A stretch of 58,506 bases of DNA from Rhodobacter calidifons (GCF_011174775.1 NZ_JAANHS010000016.1:1-58506); one strand, 5' to 3'; positions 16,880 to 26,232 are shown, counted from the stretch's first letter. Notes: generated from the sequence alone by a model not told the origin. Numbers and translations: made by a program.

Positions 16880-18508
16880 TCACATCCCCAGGCTGGCCTT
16901 GTAAAGCGCGATCTGGTTGTCGCGGCCGATCTGGTCGGTGATCTTCTCCCAGGCGGCGGCAATGGCATCCGCGGTTTCCTGGGCCGACTTGTACTGCCCG
17001 GCAAAACCCTTGGCCAGTTCGTCCTCGGCCACCGAGTAATACTGGAAGATGCCCGGGATCCGCGGCTCGATCGCCGCATTCGGGTGGTTGTAGCTGTCGG
17101 CGTTCGACCCGAGGTAGTCCTCGACGAAGGCCCGGTCATAGCCCGCCGCTTCCCATTCCTCGTAGTTGAAATGCGAGTTGCGGTAGGGCTGGAAGCCCGA
17201 GGGATAGGCCGCCGTCCACAGGGACAGGTCCTTGCCGCCCAGATGCGCCGCAGCCGACCAGGCCGCCTTGCGCTTCTTCTCGTCGCCCGAGACGCGGCTG
17301 GTCACATAGATGCCCCAGCCGATGTAGGCCATGACCGGCGCCTCGTTCGCGGTCTCTTCCCAGGCCCCTGCGGCAGAGTTGTAGCGCCGCTCCGATCCGG
17401 GGTTGATCCCGAAGCCCACCACGTCACCCACGACCGAGGTGTCCGAGGTGCGGGCCGAGGACCCCACGTCGCCCCACCACATCAGCATCGATCCGGTGCC
17501 GGCCAGGAACTGGCTGAAGGCCGTGGTGCCCGGGTCGGCGTTGATCTGGTCGGCCGGATAGGCACCGGGGGTGGCGATCAGGTCCATCACGTCCTGGATC
17601 GCCTGCACCCAGCCGGGGTTGTTCACCCGCGGCTTCATCGTGTCGGGATCGAACAGCCATGCCCGGTCGTCGGGGTGCTTCACATAGGCTGCGGCGCGGT
17701 TGCAGATGAAGTAGAAGCCGAAGCCGCCCCAGCCCTTCAGCGGATCAAGGTAGCCATGTGCCGGCAGGCCGGTCAGCGGGTCGGTCTGGCCGACCAGCGC
17801 CTTGGACACGGCGTTGACCTGTTGCCAGGTCCTGGGAACCTCGGCCCCGCCGATGGCGCCTTCGCCGAAGTAATCCTTGCGGTAGGCGAAGGTGTGGCAG
17901 TCGCCGTCGATGGTGATGCGGTATTTCTTGCCGTTCCAGGTGCCGACGGGCGGCTGGAGGTAGCCCACGAGGTCGCTGTCATCGATCTGGGCCGACACCC
18001 AGTCCGGCATCTCGTCCAGCAGGCCGCGGCCGGCGGTGTCGCCCTCGAAGGGGGCGCCCATCTCGAGGATGTCGAAATCGACCGTCCCGGTGGCGATGGA
18101 CTGCTGGAGGCGCGAGTTGTAGTCGGCCTGCGCCAGGTCGATCCAGTTGATCCTGGCGCCGGTATAGGCTTCCCACGGCTTGAGGAAGCCGCGGAACAAG
18201 AGGTTGTGCAGGTTCTGGTTGTTCAGCCCCATGAAGGTCAGCTCGACCCCGGCGAACTCGCCCTCGGCCACGTTGGCCTTGGTGGCGCCGAGGCAAAGCT
18301 CGCCCACCTGCTGCCAGTGCGCGTCCGTCGGGCTGCCTTGGCCGACGCCCGGAATGGCAAGGATCCGGGCGCGCAGATTGTCCTGGGCCGAGGCCGGTTT
18401 CGGCATGAGGCCGGCAGGCAGCGCGCTGGCCGCCCCCAGAGCGGTCGCGCCCTTCAGGAACCGGCGCCGGCTGAGCCGGCTTGCATACTCGTATAGTCTT
18501 GGTTTCAC
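16880..18508 (-). CDS. Tat-exported sugar ABC transporter substrate-binding protein
   Basis: A periplasmic binding protein of 542 residues, long for this family (often 400-450). The N-terminus carries a twin-arginine signal, SRRRFLKG, followed by a hydrophobic stretch and the cleavage-like PKPASA. I chose GTG at 18508 because GGGAGGA lies just upstream and this places the signal at residue about 13; reading frames extending upstream add implausible sequence. It heads the leftward operon, with operator copy 3 about 200 bases upstream. Export in folded form may indicate a bound cofactor or metal, which is speculative. Confidence 0.9.
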   Translation of the reverse strand: MKPRLYEYASRLSRRRFLKGATALGAASALPAGLMPKPASAQDNLRARILAIPGVGQGSPTDAHWQQVGELCLGATKANVAEGEFAGVELTFMGLNNQNLHNLLFRGFLKPWEAYTGARINWIDLAQADYNSRLQQSIATGTVDFDILEMGAPFEGDTAGRGLLDEMPDWVSAQIDDSDLVGYLQPPVGTWNGKKYRITIDGDCHTFAYRKDYFGEGAIGGAEVPRTWQQVNAVSKALVGQTDPLTGLPAHGYLDPLKGWGGFGFYFICNRAAAYVKHPDDRAWLFDPDTMKPRVNNPGWVQAIQDVMDLIATPGAYPADQINADPGTTAFSQFLAGTGSMLMWWGDVGSSARTSDTSVVGDVVGFGINPGSERRYNSAAGAWEETANEAPVMAYIGWGIYVTSRVSGDEKKRKAAWSAAAHLGGKDLSLWTAAYPSGFQPYRNSHFNYEEWEAAGYDRAFVEDYLGSNADSYNHPNAAIEPRIPGIFQYYSVAEDELAKGFAGQYKSAQETADAIAAAWEKITDQIGRDNQIALYKASLGM

Positions 18509-18693
18509 GTTCGGTCCTCCCTTGGTTGTCTCTAGTGCCCCTTTGCGGGGTCGCGTCCTGTTCGTGCCGGCGTGCCGGAGGGGCTGCCGCCATTGGCGGT
18601 GGCCCGGGATTGTTCCTGGGAAAGGTTGCGGGGCCTCCCAACCCCGGGACAGCTGCCTGTCCCTGCGGCAAGCTTCGCAGTCCGGTCGGGGCT

Positions 18694-18722
18694 CTGTCAA
18701 GCTTCTAACATGTTAGTATGCT
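18694..18722 (+). promoter_or_regulatory. Promoter with GntR-type operator, copy 3
   Basis: CTGTCA (18694-18699), a 17-base spacer and TATGCT (18717-18722) form a plausible rightward promoter. The spacer holds the perfect palindrome CTAACATGTTAG (18705-18716), and CTAACATGTTAGTATG differs from copy 1 at one base. The site lies in the 280-base gap between the divergent transporter genes (binding protein at 18508, ATPase at 18789). I see nothing else coding in that gap. A leftward TTGACA is also present (18700-18695) but without a good -10. Confidence 0.68.
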
Positions 18723-18788
18723 CAGCGGGTGGACAGCGCCTTGCGGCTGCGCTTAGTCTGGCGGCAGGGAACAGGGAGAGGGTGGCCC

Positions 18789-19838
18789 ATGGCCGAAGTG
18801 ACGATCCGGGCGCTGGAGAAATCCTATGGCGGACTGAAGGTCATCCATGGGCTGGACCTGGACATCCCGGACGGGGCCTTCGTGGTGCTGGTCGGGCCCT
18901 CGGGCTGCGGGAAGTCCACGCTTCTGCGGATGATCGCCGGGCTGGAGGAGATCACCGCCGGCGAGATCCGCATCGGCGCGCGGCGGGTGAACAACCTGCC
19001 ACCGTCCGAGCGCGACATCGCCATGGTGTTCCAGAACTACGCGCTTTACCCGCACAAGACGGTGGCGGCCAACATGGGCTTTGCGCTGAAGATGCGCGGC
19101 ATGAACAAGGCGGCGATTCGGACCAAGGTCGAACAGGCGGCGGCGATCCTGGGACTGACGCCCTACCTTGACCGCTATCCCCGCGCCCTGTCCGGCGGTC
19201 AGCGCCAGCGCGTCGCCATGGGCCGCGCCATCGTGCGCGACCCGCAGGTGTTCCTGTTCGACGAGCCGTTGTCGAACCTGGACGCCAAGCTGCGCGTCCA
19301 GATGCGGACCGAGATCAAGGAGCTGCACCAGCGGCTGAAGACCACGACCGTCTATGTCACCCACGACCAGATCGAGGCGATGACCATGGCCGACCGGATC
19401 GTGGTGATGCAGGGCGGCCGGATCGAGCAGGTCGGCGCCCCGCTGGACCTGTATGACCGCCCCGCGAACACCTTCGTCGCGGCCTTCATCGGCAGCCCCT
19501 CGATGAACCTGCTGGACGGGCGCATCGCTGGCGGGATGGTCGAGGTGGCAGGCGTCCGCCTGCCCCTGCCCGAAGGCGCGCAGGCCGAGGAGGGCTGCGC
19601 CGTGATCTACGGTATCCGGCCCGAGCATCTGGCCCTGGCCGATGCGGGTCTGTCCGGGACCGTTGCGGTGGTGGAGCCCACGGGATCGGAAACCCATGTC
19701 GTCGTCCGCCTTCAGGGCCGCGAACTGACGGCGGTGTTCCGCAACCGTGTGGGCTTCGGGCCGGGGGCCACGATCACTCTGGCGCCCGACGCCGCGGTGG
19801 CGCATCTATTCGACAAGGCCACGGGCCAGCGGCTTTAG
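18789..19838 (+). CDS. Sugar ABC transporter ATP-binding protein (MalK/UgpC type)
   Basis: The ATPase subunit of the carbohydrate importer, 349 residues. Walker [10 protein letters not shown] is at 36-44, the signature LSGGQRQR precedes Walker [13 protein letters not shown], and a C-terminal TOBE regulatory domain follows residue about 240. GGGAGAGGG upstream supports the start at 18789. It heads the rightward operon ATPase-FucU-RbsK, divergent from the permeases it should energise. Confidence 0.95.
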   Translation: MAEVTIRALEKSYGGLKVIHGLDLDIPDGAFVVLVGPSGCGKSTLLRMIAGLEEITAGEIRIGARRVNNLPPSERDIAMVFQNYALYPHKTVAANMGFALKMRGMNKAAIRTKVEQAAAILGLTPYLDRYPRALSGGQRQRVAMGRAIVRDPQVFLFDEPLSNLDAKLRVQMRTEIKELHQRLKTTTVYVTHDQIEAMTMADRIVVMQGGRIEQVGAPLDLYDRPANTFVAAFIGSPSMNLLDGRIAGGMVEVAGVRLPLPEGAQAEEGCAVIYGIRPEHLALADAGLSGTVAVVEPTGSETHVVVRLQGRELTAVFRNRVGFGPGATITLAPDAAVAHLFDKATGQRL

Positions 19839-19856
19839 GATCGGACAGGGGGGACC

Positions 19857-20309
19857 ATGCTGAAGGGGATCGACAACCGGCTGAATGCCGATGTGCTGCG
19901 CGTGCTGCGGGCGATGGGGCATGGCGATGTGCTGATTGTCGCCGACACCAACTTTCCATCGGATTCCACAGCGCGGGCAACCGTGACCGGAGAACTGCTG
20001 CGGATGGAGAACCTGACCGCCGCCCAGGCGGTGCAGGCGATCCTCTCGGTCCTGCCGCTGGACACCTTCGTCGAGGATTTCGCCGGCCGGATGGAAATCG
20101 TCGGCGACCCCGCCACCATCCCTCCGGTGCAGGCCGAGGTTCAGGCCGAGATCGACCGTGCCGAGGGGCGACACCGCCCGATGATCGGCATCGAACGCTT
20201 CGCCTTCTACGACATGGCGCGGCGGTCCTATGCCGTCATCCAGACCGGCGAGCGGCGGTTCTACGGCTGCTTCATGTTCCGCAAGGGCGTGATCCCCCCG
20301 GAGGCCTGA
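19857..20309 (+). CDS. RbsD/FucU family sugar mutarotase, copy 2
   Basis: A mutarotase of 150 residues, paralogous to the protein encoded at 14176. MLKGIDNRL, RAMGHGDVLIVAD and FYGCFMFRKGV align with the same places in copy 1, while the middle differs enough to exclude a very recent duplication. It starts 18 bases after the ATPase stop and is followed three bases later by the ribokinase, so it is within a tight operon. Confidence 0.92.
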   Translation: MLKGIDNRLNADVLRVLRAMGHGDVLIVADTNFPSDSTARATVTGELLRMENLTAAQAVQAILSVLPLDTFVEDFAGRMEIVGDPATIPPVQAEVQAEIDRAEGRHRPMIGIERFAFYDMARRSYAVIQTGERRFYGCFMFRKGVIPPEA

Positions 20310-20312
20310 GAC

Positions 20313-21242
20313 ATGAAACCCATCGTCATCCTCGGCATCTTTGTCGCCGACACCGCCTATCGCGCCGAGCGTCAGCCGAAGATGGGCGAGACCATCCTCG
20401 GCACCTCCTTTGCCCTCGGGCCGGGGGGCAAGGGCTCGAACCAGTCGGTCGCCGCCGCGATGGCGGGCGGCAAGGTGCATTTCATCACCCGCCTGGGGGC
20501 CGATGCCTTCGCCGAGATCGCACAATCCACCTGGGCCAGGGCGGGCGTCGTGCCCGAGGTGAAGGTGGATCGCGACAGCTATACGGGTGCGGCCTACATC
20601 TTCATCGAGAACGCCACCGGCAACAACGCGATCATCGTGGCACCCGGCGCGGCGGGAAGGGTCTCGGTCGAAGATGTGGAAGAGAAGGCCGACCTGATCC
20701 GGTCCGCCTCGGTCTTCGTCACCCAGCTGGAACAGCCGATTCCCGCGGCGCTGCGGGCGTTGCAGATCGCGCGTGCGGCCGGGGTGACGACGATCCTGAA
20801 CCCCGCCCCCGCCGCCAGCCTGCCGGACGAGATGCTGGCGCTGTGCGACTACCTGACGCCGAACGAATCCGAGGCCGAGGCGCTGACCGGCCTGCCCGTG
20901 ACCTCGGTCGAAGAGGCAGAGGCCGCGGCCCGGGCCCTGCGCGCGCGGGGCGTGGGCGCGGTGGTGATCACGCTGGGTGACAAGGGCGCGCTTTACCACG
21001 ACGGCACGCGCACGGTGCATGTGCCGGTCATCTCGGCCGGCCCGGTGGTCGAGACGACGGGCGCGGGCGATGCCTTCAACGGCGGCTTCGCCGTCGCGCT
21101 GGCCGAGGGGCGCGAGGTGATCGAGGCGGTGCGCTTCGGCTGCGCCACGGCCGGGATTTCGGTCACCCGCCCCGGCACGGCCCCCGCCATGCCCGCAAGG
21201 GCCGAGATCGAGGCGCTGCTGGCGCGCGTTGCGGCGGGCTAA
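20313..21242 (+). CDS. rbsK: Ribokinase-like PfkB sugar kinase
   Basis: A sugar kinase of 309 residues with GPGGKGSNQSVAAA near residue 40 and the catalytic TTGAGDAFNGG near residue 250; the full ribokinase length is present. It lies directly behind an RbsD/FucU mutarotase, a classical arrangement for ribose use, but here in a transporter operon of the MalK type instead of the RbsA type. The sugar may therefore not be ribose. The stop overlaps the convergent DeoR gene by four bases. Confidence 0.85.
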   Translation: MKPIVILGIFVADTAYRAERQPKMGETILGTSFALGPGGKGSNQSVAAAMAGGKVHFITRLGADAFAEIAQSTWARAGVVPEVKVDRDSYTGAAYIFIENATGNNAIIVAPGAAGRVSVEDVEEKADLIRSASVFVTQLEQPIPAALRALQIARAAGVTTILNPAPAASLPDEMLALCDYLTPNESEAEALTGLPVTSVEEAEAAARALRARGVGAVVITLGDKGALYHDGTRTVHVPVISAGPVVETTGAGDAFNGGFAVALAEGREVIEAVRFGCATAGISVTRPGTAPAMPARAEIEALLARVAAG

Positions 21243-22018
21243 CGGGCCACCCGGATCGTCGTGCCCCAGTGGCGCGCGGCGGCGGCCAGGTCCTCGGGCG
21301 GGTCCTCGTCGGTGACCAGGATGTCGATGTCGCGCGGATCGCCCAGCAGGATCGGCGCGGTGCGGTGGAACTTGCGGGCGTCGGCCGCGACGATGCAGCG
21401 CGCGGCCTGGTCCACCATGGCCCGCGCCAGCTGCGCCTCGGTCAGGTCCGAGAACATCAGCCCGCGCTCGGGGCAGATGCCCGAGGTCGAGATCACCGCC
21501 AGATCAAGCCGGAAGTTCCGCACGAAGGCCAGCGCCTCGGGCCCGAAACTGCCGCCGTCATTGGCGCGCAGCTCGCCCCCCGCGAAGAACACGCGGTTGC
21601 CGTTGCGCATCGCCAGCCGGTAGGCGACGGCGACCGAATTCGTCACCACGCTGAGGCCGGAATGACGCTGCAACGCCTCGGCGATCAGGCTGGTGGTGGA
21701 GCCCACGTCAAGAAACAGCGAGGCTCCGTCGTCGATCAGCCGCGCGACCTCGGCGGCGATGCGGCGCTTGGGTTCGGCATGTTCCTGAAGCCGCGTGGTC
21801 AGGTCGGCCTCGACCGCACGTTCGACCAGCCGCGCGCCGCCATGGTGCTTCTGCACCAGCCCGCCCTCGACCAGCCGGCGCAGGTTCCGCCGGATCGTTT
21901 CGTCCGATACGTCCAGCGCGCTGGCCAGGCTCTGGATCCGGGCCGTCCCGCCCGCCTTGCGCAGGGCCTCCAGGATCTCGGCCTGGCGGTGGTTCGAAGT
22001 GGTGTCGAGGTCGGTCAT
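21239..22018 (-). CDS. DeoR/GlpR-family transcriptional regulator
   Basis: A sugar-responsive repressor of 259 residues. The N-terminal DeoR helix-turn-helix (NHRQAEILEALRKAGG to DETIRRNLRRLVEGG) precedes a ribose-5-phosphate isomerase-like sensor domain with DVGSTT and VVTNSVAVA. It is convergent with the ribokinase and divergent from the betaine transporter genes at 22205. It could regulate either neighbour; members of the family usually bind phosphorylated sugars, which favours the sugar block. Confidence 0.92.
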   Translation of the reverse strand: MTDLDTTSNHRQAEILEALRKAGGTARIQSLASALDVSDETIRRNLRRLVEGGLVQKHHGGARLVERAVEADLTTRLQEHAEPKRRIAAEVARLIDDGASLFLDVGSTTSLIAEALQRHSGLSVVTNSVAVAYRLAMRNGNRVFFAGGELRANDGGSFGPEALAFVRNFRLDLAVISTSGICPERGLMFSDLTEAQLARAMVDQAARCIVAADARKFHRTAPILLGDPRDIDILVTDEDPPEDLAAAARHWGTTIRVAR

Positions 22019-22117
22019 CGCTGTCTGCTTCTGTGGGACTGTTGAAATCTATCGCAGAAAGTCACGGAAAGCCACATGAACCAAGGTATCCGCGAGGGAT
22101 ATCTTGGAAATTCGTTG

Positions 22118-22127
22118 CGACATGTCG
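22118..22127. promoter_or_regulatory. Small palindrome in the DeoR/betaine transporter gap
   Basis: CGACATGTCG is a perfect 10-base palindrome in the 186-base gap between the divergent DeoR gene (start 22018) and the binding-protein gene (start 22205). TTGCGA overlaps its left edge and could be a -35. The site may be an operator, but a single short palindrome is weak evidence. I see no other feature in the gap. Confidence 0.25.
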
Positions 22128-22204
22128 TGCCGGTGTTACTTTCGGTGCATCGCAATGGGGAATCACCCCGCGTCAACAAGAACCGGAAAACAGGGAGTCG
22201 ACGG

Positions 22205-23152
22205 ATGAGGAAGATGCTGCTCGCTTCGGTAGCCTTGGTGCTGGCGCAGGCCGTGACGGTCGGCGACCTGCGGGCCGAGGTGGAAAGCCCGGACCCGATC
22301 AGGCTGACCACGCATGACTGGTCGGGGCAGGTCATCAGCGCCACCATCATGTCCGAGGTGCTGCGCAAGGCCGGCTACAACACCGAGCTGGTCCAGGCCG
22401 ATTATCTGGCGCAGTTCGCCGGGCTGAAGACCGGGGACCTGCACCTGGCGATGGAGATCTGGGCCACCACGGGAACCGACGCGCTGGAAGAGGCGACCGC
22501 CACGGGTAATGTGGTGAATTTCGGCGAGACCGGAATGATCGCGCGCGAGGAATGGTGGTATCCGGCATATATGGAAGAACGCTGCCCCGGTCTGCCGGAC
22601 TGGCGGGCGCTGCTGGACTGCGGCGAGGCGTTCTCGACGGTGGAGACCGCGCCGAACGGCCGCTACCTGGGCGGTCCCGTGACCTGGGGCGGCTATGACG
22701 AGGAACGGGTCGAGGCGCTGGGCCTGCCCTTCGAGGTCGTCCACGCCGGCACCGATGCGGCGCTCTTCGCCGAGCTTCAGGCCGCCTACGAACGGCAGGA
22801 TCCGATCATCCTGTGGATCTACGAACCGCACTGGGCCCCCGCGAAATACGCCGGCAGGTTCATCGAATTCCCGCCCTACGATCCGGCCTGCTACAGCGAT
22901 CCGGCCTGGGGCGAGAACCCGGACATGGCCTATGACTGCGGCAAGCCCCTGGGTCCGATCTGGAAGGCGGGCTGGGCCGGTCTGGAAGGGAAATGGCCGG
23001 GCGCGGCGAAGATCATCCGCAACTTCTCCATCACCAACGACGAGATGGGGGCGATGGTCTACAAGGCCGATGTCGAGGGCGTCAGCATCGACACGGTGGT
23101 GGCCGAATGGATGGCCGCGAACGAGGCCACATGGCAGGCCTGGCTGAACTGA
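22205..23152 (+). CDS. Glycine betaine/choline-type ABC transporter substrate-binding protein
   Basis: A periplasmic binding protein of 315 residues of the OpuAC/ProX family. A signal peptide spans residues 1 to about 24 (MRKMLLASVALVLAQAV...LRA). The mature part shows LTTHDWSGQVISATIMSEVL and aromatic-rich segments such as WIYEPHW, as expected for a quaternary-amine cage. The frame is open back to 22076, but GGGAG before 22205 and the signal peptide fix the start. First gene of the operon that runs to 29581. Confidence 0.9.
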   Translation: MRKMLLASVALVLAQAVTVGDLRAEVESPDPIRLTTHDWSGQVISATIMSEVLRKAGYNTELVQADYLAQFAGLKTGDLHLAMEIWATTGTDALEEATATGNVVNFGETGMIAREEWWYPAYMEERCPGLPDWRALLDCGEAFSTVETAPNGRYLGGPVTWGGYDEERVEALGLPFEVVHAGTDAALFAELQAAYERQDPIILWIYEPHWAPAKYAGRFIEFPPYDPACYSDPAWGENPDMAYDCGKPLGPIWKAGWAGLEGKWPGAAKIIRNFSITNDEMGAMVYKADVEGVSIDTVVAEWMAANEATWQAWLN

Positions 23153-23218
23153 CCCCAGCCTCGGCCCCGGTTGCGCCGGGTCCGGCCTTTCCCCTGCCGC
23201 ATGGAATCCACAGGCCCG

Positions 23219-24247
23219 ATGGAACGCCCGACCGTCCTTGAATGCCGGAACCTCTGGAAGCTTTACGGCGCCCAGGCCGAGGCGGTGCTTGCCCGGCACG
23301 GCGGCGCGCCCACGCCCGAGGCGCTGCGCGAGGCCGGGATCGTTCCGGCGGTGCGGCAGGCGGATGTCACGGTCGCCAGGGGCGAGATCTTCGTCATCAT
23401 GGGCCTGTCGGGGTCGGGCAAATCCACCCTGGTGCGCTGCCTGTCGCGGCTGATCGAACCCACCGCCGGCGAGATCCGCTTCGAGGGCCGCGACCTTCTG
23501 GCGATGTCGGAGGCCGAGCTGATCGACCTGCGCCGACACCGGATGGGCATGGTGTTCCAGCATTTCGCCCTGCTGCCGCATCTGACCGTGCTGGAAAACA
23601 CCGCCTTCCCGCTGGAAGTGCAGGGCGTTGACCGCCGCACGCGGCTGGAGCGCGCGCGCGAGGTGATCGAACTGGTCGGCCTGACCGGACGCGAGACGCG
23701 CTATCCGCATCAGCTCTCGGGCGGGCAGCAGCAGCGCGTGGGCATCGCGCGCTCGCTGATCGTCGAGCCGGACCTGTGGTTCCTGGACGAACCCTTCTCG
23801 GCGCTGGACCCGCTGATCCGGCGCGAGATGCAGGACGAGCTGCTGCGGCTTCAGGCCCGGTTGCAGAAGAGCATCGTCTTCATCACCCACGACTTCGACG
23901 AGGCGATCCGCCTGGCCGACCGGATCGCGGTCATGCGCGACGGCGCGATCGTGCAGACCGCGACACCCGAGGAACTGGTGTTGCGCCCGGCGACGGACTA
24001 TGTCGCCGCCTTCACCCGCCACATCCCGCGCGCCAAGGTCATGCGGCTGGCCACCGCCGCGCGGCCTCTGACCGGCGCCGACTTTGCCGGCGATCTGCCC
24101 GCCAGCGCCCTGGTTGCCACCGTCGCCGACCGGATCGAGGCCGCCGGCAAGCCTTTCCGGGTGATCGGCGCCGCGGGTGAGGTCCTGGGCCAGGTCGATG
24201 CGCGCACCATCGTCGATATCCTGCTGGGACGGGACCTGCCGGCATGA
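23219..24247 (+). CDS. Glycine betaine-type ABC transporter ATP-binding protein (ProV/OpuAA)
   Basis: The ATPase of the betaine importer, 342 residues from the chosen start. Walker A GLSGSGKST, signature LSGGQQQRV and Walker B LWFLDEPFSALD are intact, and the family insertion before Walker A (EAVLARHGG...ALREAGIVPAV) is present. A C-terminal region after residue about 265 replaces the paired CBS domains with a shorter segment. In-frame ATGs at 23201 and 23171 are possible; none has a strong ribosome site, and 23219 gives the typical MERPTVLECRNLWKLYG. It overlaps the permease gene by four bases. Confidence 0.9.
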   Translation: MERPTVLECRNLWKLYGAQAEAVLARHGGAPTPEALREAGIVPAVRQADVTVARGEIFVIMGLSGSGKSTLVRCLSRLIEPTAGEIRFEGRDLLAMSEAELIDLRRHRMGMVFQHFALLPHLTVLENTAFPLEVQGVDRRTRLERAREVIELVGLTGRETRYPHQLSGGQQQRVGIARSLIVEPDLWFLDEPFSALDPLIRREMQDELLRLQARLQKSIVFITHDFDEAIRLADRIAVMRDGAIVQTATPEELVLRPATDYVAAFTRHIPRAKVMRLATAARPLTGADFAGDLPASALVATVADRIEAAGKPFRVIGAAGEVLGQVDARTIVDILLGRDLPA

Positions 24248-26232
24248 TCCGCGCACGCGCCGCGCGCTGGGCCTTCTGGCTGGGGCTTGCCGCGATCACC
24301 GCAGTCCTGTCGCTGAACGGCAAGGAGATCTCGCAGGCCCTGGGCTGGACCTGGGCCACCAGATATCCGCAGGCCTGGCAGCTGAACCTCGACCGCCAGA
24401 TCTCGGCCGCGCTGAAATGGCTGCTGGAGGAGGCGAGCCTGGGGCCGTTTCGGTTCCGCGATGTCACCCGGCTCATCTCGGCGCTGATCGAGGCGCCCTA
24501 CACGCTGCTGCGCGGGCTGGTCGTCGAGGGGTTCGCCTGGGGGCAGGGTCAGCAGGCGGTGCCGATCCTGCCGCCGATGTCCTGGCTGCCGGTGATCCTG
24601 GGCGCGGGCCTTCTGGGGCTGCGCCTGGGAGGCGCCCGGCTCGCGGTGCTGGCGGCTGCGGCCTTCCTTTACCTTCTGCTCTTCGGGCTGTGGCAATCGG
24701 CCATGGTGACGCTGGTCTCGGTCGCCATCGCGGTGCCGCTGGGGGTGCTGGGCGGGGCTGCGCTGGGCGTCGCGGCCTTCCGGCTGCGCTGGGTGGACCG
24801 GGCGCTGCGGCCGGTGCTTGACCTGATGCAGACCGTCCCGGTCTTTGCCTATCTGGTGCCGATCCTGATCCTGTTCGGCTTCGGCCCGGTGGCGGCGCTG
24901 GTCGCCACGGTGATCTACGCCATGCCGCCGATGGTGCGGATCACCACCATGGGTCTGCGGTCCGTGCCGGATGAGGTGGTCGAGGCCGGGCGCATGGCCG
25001 GCTGCACGGCGCGGCAACTGCTGTGGAAGGTCCAGCTGCCCTCGGCGCGCAGAGTGATGATGGTCGGGGTGAACCAGGTCATCATGCTGACGCTGAACAT
25101 GGTCATCATCGCCTCGATGATCGGGGCGGGAGGGCTGGGCTACGACGTGCTGACGGCGCTGCGCAAGCTGGACGTGGGGCGTGGCGTGGAGGCGGGGTTC
25201 GGCATCGTGGTCCTGGCCATAGCGCTGGACAGGCTGAGCCAGGCGGCGGCCGCCCTTGGCCCGCAGGAACCCGGCGACAGACACTGGCTGTGGCGCAACC
25301 GCGGGCTTCTGGCCTGGCTGGCGGTGGTTGTCGCCAGCTACCCCCTGGCCCTGATCTTCCCCGCGCTGGCGGTCTATCCCGAGGGCTGGCAGCTTTCCAC
25401 CGGCGGGTTCTGGGGCGCGGTCGTCTCCTGGATCAACCTCAACCTCTACGACCAGATCGAGGCGGCGAAGGTCGCCGCGCTGACCTATGTGCTGGTGCCG
25501 GTCAAGACCTTCCTTCTGGGCATCCCCTGGGCCTGGGGACTGGTGCTGGCTGCGGCCATCGCGGGCGGGATCGGCGGCTGGCGGCTGGGGCTGATGGCGC
25601 TGGCGATGACCGGGTTCATCGTCTCGGCCGGTCTCTGGCCGCAGGCGATGGTCACGGTCTATCTGTGCGGCGTGTCGGTGGTGATCGCCATGCTGATCGG
25701 CGTGCCCATCGGCATCCTTGCCGGGCAGAACGACCGCGCCCATGCCGCGGTCACGGTAGTGCTCGACACGCTGCAAACGCTGCCCAGTTTCGTCTATCTG
25801 ATCCCGGTGGTGATGCTGTTCCGGGTCGGCGACTTCTCGGCGATGATCGCGGTGGTGCTTTATGCCGTCGTCCCCGCCATCCGCTACGCCGCCATGGGCA
25901 TCCGCGGCGTCGATCCGCAACTGGTGGAGGCCGGGATCGTCTCGGGCTGCACCAGGGGCCAGCTGATGCGCAAGGTGAAGCTGCCGCTGGCCATGCCCTC
26001 GATCCTTCTGGGTCTGAACCAGACCATCATGCTGGCCCTGTCGATGCTGGTCATCACCGCGCTGGTCGGGACCCGCGATCTTGGCCAGGAGGTCTATATC
26101 GCCCTGACCAAGGCCAATGCCGGCAAGGGCATCGTCGCCGGTCTGGCCGTCGCCTTCATCGCCATCATGAGCGACCGGATCATCACCGCCGCCATCGCCC
26201 GCCGCACCGCTGCAAGAGAGAGCCATGCCTGA
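24244..26232 (+). CDS. Glycine betaine-type ABC transporter permease, two fused permease domains
   Basis: A membrane protein of 662 residues containing two ProW-like permease domains in tandem. EAA-type loops occur twice: VVEAGRMAGCTARQLLWKV near residue 245 and LVEAGIVSGCTRGQLMRKV near residue 560, each followed by the same NQ.IMLxLxMxVI signature. A usual ProW has one domain, so this chain can form the whole channel by itself. It overlaps the ATPase gene by four bases and the next gene by eight, which implies coupled translation. Confidence 0.92.
   Translation: MIRARAARWAFWLGLAAITAVLSLNGKEISQALGWTWATRYPQAWQLNLDRQISAALKWLLEEASLGPFRFRDVTRLISALIEAPYTLLRGLVVEGFAWGQGQQAVPILPPMSWLPVILGAGLLGLRLGGARLAVLAAAAFLYLLLFGLWQSAMVTLVSVAIAVPLGVLGGAALGVAAFRLRWVDRALRPVLDLMQTVPVFAYLVPILILFGFGPVAALVATVIYAMPPMVRITTMGLRSVPDEVVEAGRMAGCTARQLLWKVQLPSARRVMMVGVNQVIMLTLNMVIIASMIGAGGLGYDVLTALRKLDVGRGVEAGFGIVVLAIALDRLSQAAAALGPQEPGDRHWLWRNRGLLAWLAVVVASYPLALIFPALAVYPEGWQLSTGGFWGAVVSWINLNLYDQIEAAKVAALTYVLVPVKTFLLGIPWAWGLVLAAAIAGGIGGWRLGLMALAMTGFIVSAGLWPQAMVTVYLCGVSVVIAMLIGVPIGILAGQNDRAHAAVTVVLDTLQTLPSFVYLIPVVMLFRVGDFSAMIAVVLYAVVPAIRYAAMGIRGVDPQLVEAGIVSGCTRGQLMRKVKLPLAMPSILLGLNQTIMLALSMLVITALVGTRDLGQEVYIALTKANAGKGIVAGLAVAFIAIMSDRIITAAIARRTAARESHA

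Noticed and set aside
15632-18496. A 954-codon open frame on the plus strand opposite the sugar transporter genes
   Set aside because: The opposite strand encodes clear binding-protein and permease sequences; this translation is compositionally biased and has no domain.
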